Shown here: positions 1 to 12,300 of the stretch, piece after piece
Position numbering within the stretch: position 1 is the first letter of the stretch
Layout of the letters: the number at the start of each line of letters is the position of its first letter
Source of the DNA: Dipetalonema caudispina
Taxonomy: Eukaryota > Nematoda > Chromadorea > Rhabditida > Onchocercidae
Direction: 5' to 3'
DNA length: 64,000 bases
NCBI GenBank assembly: GCA_013365325.1
Contig: JABVXV010000006.1
Location: 310,001 to 374,000 of the forward strand
Program-made: the position numbers and the translations under genes
The notes under the pieces: generated by a model
Seen by the model: the letters and a program-made list of their open reading frames with translations, nothing else
Database searches by the model: none
Told to the model about the DNA's origin: nothing

Positions 1-135
1 TCTCTAGTTGAAGTGGAAACATTGTTTGTCGAGCTCAGTAATTTCATATTTTCATCCTATGGAATAAATTTTGTTTCTGTTTTGCAAATAAATTAGAGCT
101 TTTTTTTGAGTAATTTTGTGCTGGCAACCTGTGCC

Positions 136-1142
136 ATGGATCCCAATATGCAGTTTGTATCGAATGGAAGCAAACACAAATCGTGGCTACTCAATAAATT
201 ATTTACCGTCAAGCCAATATCCGGCTATTCAGGATTTCCGCGCAACACTTTCAGCCCTCCATTTCCGCTGTCCAAATCTTTCTCTTATGAAAAGAAATTT
301 AATTCGGTAATTTTTTTTTTTTTTCTTTATACAGTGTTTTTCATATTTGCTATAGTATTCAGAGCAACGAAAATGTTACTGATGTTTTCTTTTTTGTTGT
401 TTTTGTTTAATACTTGGGTCCGCTGTAGGCAAGACGAGTCACTTATAAAGTTCGTCAAATTTCTATTAAATTTCGTCAAGTATTCTAGTTTCATTTGGCA
501 TAGAATAAATATCCGTTATTTGTATGGTATAGTGTTTCGAATTTAGATTGGTATTACGAATGAAAGTCTGTACGGTGTGACAATACAGCCGAAAAGCGAA
601 ATTGATATTGGCAATCTGAATTCATTGGCCAGTTCGAGTGAAGAAATTCTAATGAAGTACGCATTTTGGCTTACTTTTACGGGCAAAATGACTGCTAAAA
701 CAAAAGTCGCTGAAAAACTCAGGTTTGATACCGGAATTTTTGCTGTTTGAGTTGGTCATAAATTTTTTATGCTATATGAGATGTAGCTCTATTTTCTCAT
801 TGAAGCAGTATTGTTTTTGTCGGCTATCAGATTTTCCCAGCTTCAGTTCAACCTTTAGCTAGTTGTGCATACTTCAGTAATATCAGTTGAGTTTCATTTT
901 TGTTACTCGATGCTTATCATAATGCGTAGGATTTCAGGGAATGGTTTCCAAAAGCAAACATAGATCTAAACTCTGTGGTTGAATCAGATACCAAAGTTGC
1001 TGATCTGAAGGTAGAAGATTTCGATAAAATGTTTTCTTTGCTGCATATGGAGTTGAATGACAATTTTACGCATGTCAATGAACTGAGGAATTTTTATGCG
1101 CACTTCAGGCCTGCAGTTGAAAATGCTAAATTCGCCGATTAA
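136..1142 (+). CDS. Small three-exon protein, function unknown (about 161 aa)
   Basis: Three exons, 136-306, 547-656 and 938-1142, join in frame through two GT..AG introns. The start codon at 136 lies in a good eukaryotic context (GCCATGG), and the frame closes at TAA 1140-1142. The product is about 161 residues, with no signal peptide, membrane segment or cysteine motif. The N-terminal 57 residues are rich in Lys, Phe and Ser. The C-terminal half is acidic and looks helical, with the stretch VEDFDKMFSLLHMELNDNF. I do not recognise the family. The C-terminal segment could be a short helical interaction domain, but that is only a guess. A start further upstream is possible because the gene lies at the window edge. 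Phase agreement at both junctions is the main support for coding. Confidence 0.6.
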
Positions 1143-3334
1143 TAAGATAGTTGTGCAGTCTGTATTGCACAGCGTGATGACAGGGTAAACGATTTACAAC
1201 GAACAGTAGTGCGATGGGTTAAGATTTAATAAATGTACATAGAAAGGTTAACAGAAATGAACATTAGTTAGGCAGAATGCTCGCTAAAACAACCAGCAAT
1301 AGTGGATCTCGTTAAATTATAAAGTTAAGTTCTAAAAATTAAAGTCAATCAAGTTTTATCACAAATAACAGTTAATCTTTCGGTTGATAATTATGCTTTG
1401 TTATTCATTTTTGAGCTTTACGTTTTAATTTTTATAACTGCGTTTTCTGAGGATCTCATTTCAGACCTTATCCGGTATTAACCCTTACTTTATGTTACTC
1501 ATTTCTCGAAAAGCATGTCACTTTTATAGTTCATTCTTCACCTGTTGTTTTGCTTCTGTTATCGTATTTTCATTGATCTGTAGAATCCAGAAAAATTACA
1601 GTATAATCACTTGAATTCCAATTTGAATTGAGTTTTAGGCGAAATTCATTGGTACAAAGATATGCAAATTCGTGTTTTTACTATTCCACTTAAATATAGT
1701 ACGTATCATGTCTTATTAGAAGTTTTCTGGTGCTAGATGCTTAATTTGTGAAGAAGTGTTCGGTTGGTACTATAAGTCTGATAGTAATATGCAGTGTTTT
1801 GTGTATCTGTGAAATTCACACATTGTTTTCGTTGTTATTTTCCTGAGAATTAAAGGGATTTTATTCATAAATCTATCGCATCAATGCAGAATGTTGTAAA
1901 AAAAATATATGTAAAGTTATCTGGATGACAAATAGATGACTCGCATAAAAGTCGCAGACTAGTTTTAAAATTATTTCGACACACATACACTAAGAATGAA
2001 AGTGAATTTGGCACTGTTTCTTGAGAATTTTAGTCATAAACACATTTACCTAAAAGGATACCGAACTATGTCCCAATGGTACAAAGTCATCGCTTATTTT
2101 AGTAAAATTTTCTTTCCAATATTTTTAAGTTAGCAAGGATAGATCACACTTGATACTTGTCCATATATTGTGGTTTCTTCAAATAAGATTCATTGCTTTA
2201 CCCATTTTATGAAGATTACATGGCAATTTGAAGTTGTTCAACTGTTGAAATTTATTTGATTTTGACATTTTAGTTTACGGTTTCGAAGAACTTTGATTTC
2301 GAATCTGTTCAAAAGTTATGAATAACTGAACTGCACTTGTCGTTAATTTGTTAAAAAATGCCTTCATAGAAAATATTATTCAGGATGTATGCTGCTGTTT
2401 TATAGTTTTAAAGAATTTATGAAATCTGATTCGAGTTAAACTATTTATCCCTTTAAGTGGGTCTATGGTTACATTATGGGTGATTGATGAATGGAGATTG
2501 CTAAATTAGTTTGACCCTTCCAAGATGTGGGGAAATGTGGTGATGATTAATAAAAGCTGCAGAAGAAAGAGATAGTTTTGTACCGAATTCAAGTATCCGA
2601 TAAGTTTGTTCATTGTATTAAATGGTTCAGACAGCTAAAGAAAGCTTAACGATAGGTTCACTTCTCAACAATTCCTCAAAATTACAATTAGCGAGTTCGA
2701 CCCCTCTCTCATTAACTCTCATTTTTGATACATTACAGTTTCCCTCTATCATTCTTTTTCTTATTATTTTATACCTGTTATAGTTAAAGAATTGATTAGT
2801 TTAAAAAATTAGTATATTAAACGAGGAATTTAAGATCGTTCAAATAATCGCTATGGACTGTCCACTCTTTCACGAAAAGTGAGGGAGAGAAGGAGAGGAA
2901 GAGAGAAAGAAAGAAAGAGAAAGTGGTCGAGTGGGAAAATCATAGCATTGGTCGCATTCATTTTGTTCGATTTGTTATTAAATCTAACTTCATTGCTTTT
3001 TAAATCATCAAATCTTTTCTCTACTGAAATGATTAATTGCTTCTATTTTTTTAAAAAATTTAACAATTTCAGATGGCATGAATTGAAACTTGAGATTGAA
3101 CTTCAATTTTTATGCAAGAGCATATGTAGAATGAGTTATTCTTCATTATGGTAAGAAACATCAATGGATGAGTGATGTTTGAATTGAAGAAATTGTGGTA
3201 CTTTTGGTCGATTTAATAGAAGTACCTTCATTTGTACCTATCCTTTACTCTCCTTCTCTCAGTTAATCTTGAAATTTGCGTTTAAGTTTGCTACTGATTA
3301 CATGTAGTATATGTGATGCACTATGGTTTTTCAG
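1143..3334. other. Intergenic region, 3' flank of the first gene and 5' flank of sos-1
   Basis: About 2.2 kb without a supportable gene. The only compositional feature is a purine-rich GA tract near 2879-2925, which gives a spurious Arg/Glu/Lys-rich reading frame. The region ends in a clean acceptor (TTTTTCAG at 3327-3334) just before the first sos-1 codon, so the sos-1 promoter and any outron probably lie here. No RNA gene was seen. Confidence 0.5.
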
Positions 3335-3354
3335 GTGGTGCCGCACGTCATTCC

Positions 3355-6300
3355 ATGAGCGTCAGCGTGGGTGATGCTACCGCTAATCGCTCATTAGCAG
3401 CTAATCGTCATTTACAATGGAAGAGTCAGAAGGTATTTATCGACCGGATATATCAGGTGAGCACCTCTCCAATTATTACTTATTATATACCTCGCTACAA
3501 TCAATGTAAGATAATCATTATGTGCTTCTCTTACAGCATTACATTGCTGCAGATGATATTTTTTGCACTACTCATTCTCAAGAAGCATTGTAGTCTTACT
3601 TTGGAAACTTCTATTATGCATAGGTGAAATCAATGAATCAATGAACAGTTTCTTCCTTTCGCCTTTTCTAACCATTTATTGTTCTTCGGCTATTGTTAAT
3701 ATTTATTAAAATACTTTCAAATTTTTAAATATTCTAACTGTTTCAGTATAGCTCTATCATTGTCGTATGCATTTGCAGATATCCAACAATTGTCATCCTG
3801 GCATCGGATTAGATCAAGCAGCTGCTGAACATATTCAAGAAATACTGATATGTTTATTTTTTGAATTATTGGAATGTCATCCACAGACAATCGAGGATAT
3901 GGAGCGAAGTATGCGTACCACTTTGCCAGCAAGCATGTTCCACTGGGTTACTCAGGTTACTTCTTTCTCTGAACTATCCATTATTCTTTTTATATCACCG
4001 ACATATAAGGTTTTTTGTACTAGTAAAAATGCAAACGATCGTACAAATCTTCTGATTCCAGTTCCAAAATACTCCTGAAGCACTGCACAGAATCCCACGA
4101 AAAAAACTCCATGATAAACGAAACGCAAACTCGAAAAGCTTAATGTCACTTTTGCATACTTTGCAACCGAAACTAAAGGTTTCATTTGGTGTTTCTTACT
4201 TAAAAATTAGTAAATTATTTTATTGGTACATTATAAAGATATGAACTATTAAGTTATTGGTGGGGAAGCATTTGCAGCTATGATTTCAATGAATGCAGTC
4301 GTTCCAGGAATTGCTGGGTTACAAACTAGATGAGGAAGTGATGCTGTACTTGCTTTCCGTTATCGAATACATTGCTGCAGATATACTAAAGGTATGCTGG
4401 CAGCACCTTTACTTTTGCCCTTTCAAAGTGGATGTTCAACTATTTTTTGGATGTAATTGTTTCTCATTTCAGTGGACTGGAAATTATGTGAAAAACATAA
4501 GAAAGTGTGACCCGACTATTGGTTTGCAAAATTTAAAAATTGCGCTGAGTGCTGATACAGTGAGTTTTATCGTGATCCATTTATATTCTGCTCATTACTA
4601 TTGATAAACTTAGAATTTTAAGTAGAATGATTACAAATGACTGATCTCTTCATCTGGTAATTATTCTGCATTCTCCATAACTTTTATTTTATGCTTGTTA
4701 TCTGAATAACGTTTGTTCTAGTCTTCCACTATGCTAGTAGCCTTTTCTGCGATCATAATTCTGACTTATTTGTAGAGCTTAATGGAGCTTACAGAAATGT
4801 TGTATAATGAAGAGGAGACATCCACATCTGGAATATTAAACGATAATGTTGAGGATATTGTGCAAGAAATGTCATATGAAGAGGTGCTTTTTTGTTATTT
4901 TGAAGTCATCACTCATCTTTTATTCATATTATAGCCATATATCATCGCTGTTATTATCAGATTGAAATTCTGTTACTTTTATGCATTCATTTGTCGTGCA
5001 TGCATTTGTTATGTATTATCTGTATATTCCTCAAAAGAGATGTAAATCCAGGCATCGCGCGATTTCAATCGTGAGGAAGCCCAATATCTTCGTGACCTCA
5101 ACCTCATCATTCATGTCTTCCGGCGCCGTTTTGAGACTGTCTTCGAAGATTCTGATGAGGTAATGTCCAATAAGCTTAACGTGTTCATTTACTGCAATTC
5201 TTTTTGTTTATGGCCATGTCCTGGTTTTTCAGTGATTTCATTTGTCAGTGTAAAATATATTTCCAGCACTATCTTGATGAAATGTTCGGTAACATTTTGG
5301 AATTGCATGAATTAACAATGAAGGTCCAGCGAATGCTGGAAGATGCAATTGAAATGTCGGATACCCCATGTGTGGGAGCCGGCTTATGGGAACTTGCGGA
5401 AGCTCATGAATTTGATGTTTATATTGCTTATATGGTATCATTTTCTATTAGATCAATAAGTCCAACAAAATATGGTTCAAAGTTTCTTTTTATCTTCAAA
5501 TATTGAGTGCTTGACAATACTGGATATGTTTCGTTATTCCTTATGATTTATTTTAAGGACTTGTTCAAAGGATCCTTAACAACTGTAGTAGAAAAAGTGT
5601 TGAACGATGCTAAATACGAGCAGTTCTTCATGGTAAACATATTCTTTTTTATTATTGTTCAGAACTATTATTTCTACAAATTTAATATTTTGCACAAAAT
5701 CACTGTTTAACATAAAGAAGGGAATATTGCGAATAAATTGTGAATAAATATTTCGGGGAAAAATTTCTTTAAGGCATTCATTTTTCTTTTCCAGCTGGAG
5801 GACCGAGCACACAGTATAACTCCTGGAGGTGAAACATTTCGACTTGCTGTTAAATACGTCCTTCCATCTCTTCTCGAAATTCCTGTTATTCATTTCTTTC
5901 GTTACGTTGAACTTACAAACGTTGGTTTTTTCTTGTTTCTCAAGATTTCTTGTTTCGAACAGAATTCATTTAAACTTCACACTGAATGTTTTTATTTGTA
6001 AATCGTTACTTTGCCATCTTAACAATGCTAAATTTAATGAGCATTTGCTGCTTTCACGTATCTCCATCATCAATTGGCGCGAAATCATGTTTTTTACAGA
6101 TATGCTTTTAAAATGAATAATTTTTTATTGTTATTATAGCATTCTTTTTCAAGATTTTATGTCATTTGGCACGACCAACTGATGAAATCGAGGATCTAAG
6201 AAGCACGAAAAGTTATTTTAGCGGTCTTGCTGTGAAAGTGGAGTCACTATGTCCTTTATTTCTGATTAATCATCTGAAAGCGTCAGTTTTTACTTCTGTT

Positions 6301-9300
6301 AACACAAAATTGTATTATGTAAAGATTTGCATGAATGTTGCTTCGATTTTATGTGTCTTCCATTATCGTTTTATACTTGTAGGGAACAAAGTATTCGAGC
6401 TTTACCGGAGTCAAATTGCTCACGTCAGAGACGAAGAATTCAGGAGATTCAACGAAGCATTGAATTATGGGAAGGCAAGGAAATTGGTTACAAATGTGCA
6501 GAAGTTATCAAAGGTTATATCTCTCTGGAGTTTTAGTAACAAAAGAATTATTTACACTCATAAGAAAGCTACGTAGTAAAGCTGTTTATGAATTAATGTT
6601 CATCTGAATAAAGTGATAGGAAAGAATACTTTTTCAATAAAAAGGATTGAATGATTTAGTCTTCGTTCTTTATACCATATATATCCATAATGTTTGAATG
6701 CATAATATTCCTCATTAACTTATCTTGCAGAAGGTGATTTGTTGTTGTTGCGATCTGGACCATTATCTTCTGCTGGTAAATTTTTTATGTATTTAAATTT
6801 ATTAAAGTATCAACTGCTTTACAAACGGTCATTTAAATTCTAAGAAGAAATGCTAATGCTGTTGTGTTATTCTGGTTATTTTCCTTTGACTTTTAGCCAT
6901 CTTATGATGTTTTTGTGAGGGCTGTTGTTTTCGAATTTCAAAAATCCCTTGCAGACACGCTGAAAAAGAACAGAGGAACAACTGTGCGTCATACATTTCT
7001 TTTCGACCATCTTTTGGTGCTTTGTAAAACATTACGATCTTCAAGACCCGAAAAGCCACTTTATAAATTTAAGGATAAAGTGCTTATACGTAAAACAGAC
7101 ATATTCGATTTAAAGGACACTGAAGGTTCTACGATCTTACGGATTTATCTTGATAGTTAAATTATTTATATTCTTATTTCAGTTGGATGCTTTAAGCAAG
7201 TATCATTTCATTAACTCAAATGTTATTAACTGAGAGATTGCAATTGATTTTACTTCTGTTGGGTATCTAGTGAATCATTATAGAACTTCAAAATGCATTT
7301 AAAATCGTATCTCGATCGATAACTCATGACCGAGGAGACAACATTTCCTGGATACTGTTTTGTCGAACGCCGGAAGAGAAAACTAGTTGGATGTGTGATT
7401 TAGTCAAAATTCAAGCGAAAAGGTATGCATCTTTGTTGTTTTTGATTGTTTGTATTCACTCATGATGGAACTTCAAGTTTTTGATACGTAGCACTGTTTT
7501 TTTTTCCGTGCTTTTCAGTTCGTTAGATCGAATGTTGGACGCATCGTTAAAAGAAGAAGAAAAACGAGTTCCACTAATTTTGCCAACATCTGATCAATAT
7601 AGGTATAATTTTATATTTTCATTATATCATTGCTGAAAAATATTTTGTGACAGTTATCTCCATGTAATAGATTTAAACTCTTGTTCATTTTTTAAAATGA
7701 AAGTTTCAGGTTCGCTGATCAAGATTGTGATGAAAATATTGTGTTTGAAGATTATACATCGAGTAGTGGTATACCAGTTGTTAAACATGGAACTGTTTTA
7801 AAATTAGTTGAGCGCTTAACTTACCATTTGTAAGTTCTTAATCATTTTTAGCTGAAACTTCTCAAGATTTTGGTAGTAACAGTTCATGATACTTTCGTGG
7901 GTTATACGAGTTTTTTGGTCTTTCTTTTAAATTTTTCAAAGTTAGGGGTGAAATTGTTTCTGTATTAATCATCGGTCTTTTCAGATACACGGATTATAAT
8001 TACGTGCGCACTTTCCTGACCACTTATCACTCATTTTGCACCTCCTCAGAATTGTTGCAGTTGCTCATCGAACGTTTTCAAGTGCCTATTCCTCCACAGC
8101 TCCAAGTAGCTGAAGCGAACAACATGTCTAACTTGGAATCGAGGTAAAATCAACTTAGTTTTATCAATCTTCACTTCGAGATCTGTGAGAATGCAATCAA
8201 AATCTGCAAATAGTGAAATAAAGATGCTTTCTATGAAATAGCATATGCAGGATGAAGACTGGCTGCTCATTTAATTGTTTTAGAAGTCTTATAAATGGTC
8301 CTTATGCTACAGTACATTCGCAGGGTCTGAGGACCCAAGTTTCTCCAACATTGCTAAATAGAATTGAACGAAGTTATCAACGATTTCGCAAAGAATACCA
8401 GCAGCCAATACAGTGCCGGTATTTTTATAGAATTCCTTTATATCCCTAATAACTGATTTTTGCAACGATGAAATCAGCAAAAGAGTCGCTAATAAGGACT
8501 TGGAACCTTATGAATTAAGATTTTATGTATTTTTTGCAGAAATTTCCTTCATAGTAAATTTTTACAGAGTACTAAGTGTGATTCGACAATGGGTTAATAA
8601 TCACTGGTATGATTTCGAACATAATGCGGTTCTGTTGAATGACTTATGTTCGTTTTTGGAAGAAACTGATTCTCATGGAAAAGTTATCAATCAGTACAAG
8701 AAATGGTGCAAGAGTATTAAGGTAACAAATTTCTTGTTTATAATTCGTAGTCCTTTTCATTGCAAATTTCATTTTGCACAGTGTCATTATCTTCATAGTT
8801 TTATTATGAAAAATAGAAGTGAACAGCTTGTTTATCACTTTATCAAGTCTAATTCTTGTCGTTGGTTTTGAAAATTATATTATTTTCTAAAAACTTCTAC
8901 CATTATTAATTGCAATTTTTTTGCATACGTGTATCGAAAGGAAGAAGCGAGCTGACACGATAACGTCGATGATACACAGTGGTTTAGAAAGCGAGCCTTC
9001 TCCATCGACAACCACTTCGTATGGCCCACAGAAACCTAAAGTAAACATATATACATTATTTGTTAGATAGCTTAGATTTTTCCGATATTTTGAATCTATG
9101 TGGAAAGATAGTTTCTTCTTGTTAAACACAAAAAGAATTGAGCTTGACACATGCTGTCGGTCACTCTTTTTAAGAAGTTTGATTTTTGTAAATGAATACA
9201 TCAATTAAAGGATTCCATTTAAAGAAATTGGGACTTATGATTCATTCTTTGAGATTTAGATCAAGTGTCCATCTTTTTTTTTTGTTTTAGTTAACATTTG

Positions 9301-12300
9301 GTCTCAGTTGATTTTTTTTTCAGATTTTGTGGCATATTGCCGAGAAAGGAGCTATCGAAACATATGACCTCTTGTCATTGCATCCAATTGAAATCGGTCG
9401 ACAGATAACCTTATTGCAGTTTGATCTGTACAAAGCTATTAAACCCATTGAATTGGTTGGTTCAGCATGGACAAAAAGAGATAAGGATCTTAGAAGTCCA
9501 CAGTTGCTGAAGCTCATCGATCACAGCACTATGGTTTGTTAATATTTTTCTTAAATATTCAAGGACTCATATCAACATTTAATATATACATATATTAAAT
9601 ATTGATATGAATCATTCAAGAGAAAGGTGATTTTTCTTGCTAGTAAACTTTTTTTGTTCATGTTTCTGTATTTTTAAAATTTATTAAATGATGTCTCGAA
9701 ACTATAATAAACCTCTGTTATATAATCAGTTAACTTATAAACTTCTCTTCAGTTAACTTACTGGGTTGCTCGCTCCATTGTGGAAACTGCTTCGCTGGAC
9801 GAGCGCGTGTATATGTTCTCACGAGTGCTAGAAGTAATGTCTGTTTTCGAAGAGCTCAACAATTTCACCGGACTTGTCGCTTTGTATTCTGCTCTGAATA
9901 GTAGTTCCGTATATCGACTTAAGGCGTGTTGGGAGGTATTTTTTCTCATATTTGCTGAAAATGCTTTTTATCGATTGCGTCTCCTTTTACTTATATTTAT
10001 TTTTGACGTTTTCTTAAGTTTAAAATTTTTGTATTTGGACTCATAATCATCAGTTTGAAGAGAATTGATCGCGAAAAGCAAGTATGGTATGAAAAATTCA
10101 AGAAGCTTTGCAATCCGCACTGGAAAGAAATGATTGAACGACTGAAAAGCATCAATCCGCCTTGCGTCCCCTTTTTTGGTCAGTCTTGATAAATATTATT
10201 GTACAGATAGTATATGTACAAAAAATAATTACAATGTTCAAGAATCTGTTTTGCTTGCAATAGCATGATCAATTTTCGTCGTAATTCAAGCAGACCTTAA
10301 CTGGCTGCAGCAGTATTATTACGATATCTTTGTTAAAGTGAATGTACAGATTATTATATTGCGGATTGTATCATTGTGTTTATCCGATATCTTTAAGGTC
10401 ATTATCTTTCCAAAATTTTTTTTTACGAAGAAGGAAACAGTACATTTGTACAGAGCGAAGATCTTACTCATGAACAGGTTGTTTTTTCTTAATGATTTAA
10501 GAAACAGTGCTTTTATAATTATATATCTGTGTTGCAAGTCAAATTCATTCTAAGTTCTCAGTACTGATTAAAACTGATATACTGAAAGTGCTTTTAAACG
10601 TTCAAGAGGTTATTCATCAGTTTTTAAAATAATGACTACTGTTTCAAACACATGCATTTAAGTTAGTAATAAATCTGATGCATTTTTAGTGGCTTTTATT
10701 TGGCTTAAAAAATGAGAAGTCCAGTGTATGTTATACTTTCATTTTGTAAAGGCTATCACATACCCAACTTTTGATATATTTCATTGCTTATTCACCTCAT
10801 TTAAAGCAGTCCCGGTCAGAATTGATGTCACTTTTATTACTCAGTTGCAGCCTTATCCAGCTGACTTTTGCTTTCTGAACAGATTCCTTCAAATTTAAAA
10901 GTCGATTTCGTTGTGCTTAAAATTATGTAACAATTTTGCTGGTAGCATCTAAAATTCATTGTGTTTAAGATAAGTGCTGAAGGTAACGCATCAGTTGTGG
11001 GTGCAACAGGTCGAAAAGTAATGGTATCATTTGTGAAATGTCGTCGGATAGCATCAATTATCAGTGATATTCAGATGTATCAGAATGAACCGTACGCTCT
11101 GGAAGTGGAACCAAGCGTGAGGGTAAGTGGCTTCATGGAATTTATAAATCCGATGATGAATTCTGTGAGCTGGATTAAGTTCATCTTTATGTCCGGTACA
11201 GATGTTCACTTTTTTGCTTTGTTATCATCCATCTAAATGACATTTTTAACATCAATCTTCTTAAATATTTTAAAACTGTCACTTTTTTTTTTAAATTCTG
11301 AATTGAAAACACTGATGATTTATTTTCTTACTGTTGCTATATTAGGTTTTTAACTATCTCTTTCATACGATCGTGTTTCTTTTGTGAATAACAGTGATTT
11401 CTGTTTCATTGGTCGTCGTTTCTAGTGCAGATTAAAAACTGTATTGATGAGATAGTTAAAAAATGTATAGGAATAATTTTGGTAATATTTTTTTATCACA
11501 TGATACTCTCAATCTCGTCACGCTCCTTTTTCTTTTCTCCGCAAGTGTCTGTATGTAGTAGCCCTTTTATTTTCTATCCCGATGACACTTTTTTTTAAAT
11601 AGGAAATCTTATTTCATATCTTCATTCAAAAAATTTTCGAAAACTTGTTTAGTATGCTTGATCAGTTTGATGCTGGAAAAATCTCAATTATTACTATTAT
11701 AGCTGCATATGGAAGCGAGATCTGCTATCATTGAAGTACTTTTTAATGCTTTGTTTGAGAATACAAAAGCAAATCGTTGATTTTACGGTGAATTCTTCCG
11801 AGAGAATTGCAACGGAAGTTGGAGAAAAAAGAAAAAGCTGCTCCATTAGTAACAGGAAGAGGCGGAGAAGGAAAAGTTTGTTTGTAACAAACTACCGGAA
11901 ATTCATTTTTTGGGGAGTGGGAAGAAGACAAGATATTAAGAGACGAAATGTGTTTATCTGTTCTCGCCAAAAACATTATTTATTAGTGATGTTACTTACT
12001 GTTTCTGGAGCATATTCATCAAGACTGGTGTGTGATATGTATGAATCCTGAAGTTCTTTCAAATAGTCATGATCTTTTTGCTTTTCCTCCTCTCTGCTTC
12101 TTTTTCTTGCAATTTTGCCGGTGAAATAGAAATGGGGTTTGCCTCACTTCATTTCACTCTCCTTTTTCTCATTTGTAGATATTTTTTTTCTTACTGCTGA
12201 ATTATTTGTTTGACATGTTTGGCACTAGAAATAATTTAGTTTTTTGAAGTGAGCTGGGAGTAGTATCCGTTCGTTAGAAATCCACTGCAAATCTGAGAAA

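Noticed and set aside
2879..3154. 91-codon Arg/Glu/Lys-rich plus-strand frame
   Set aside because: It is produced by a purine-rich GA tract, followed by hydrophobic AT-rich sequence; there is no splice context or start context.
11731..12051. 106-codon Arg-rich plus-strand frame in the sos-1 intron
   Set aside because: All local frames are open in pieces; the Arg-rich part comes from a GGAAGAGG-type purine stretch and no acceptor or donor fits the frame.
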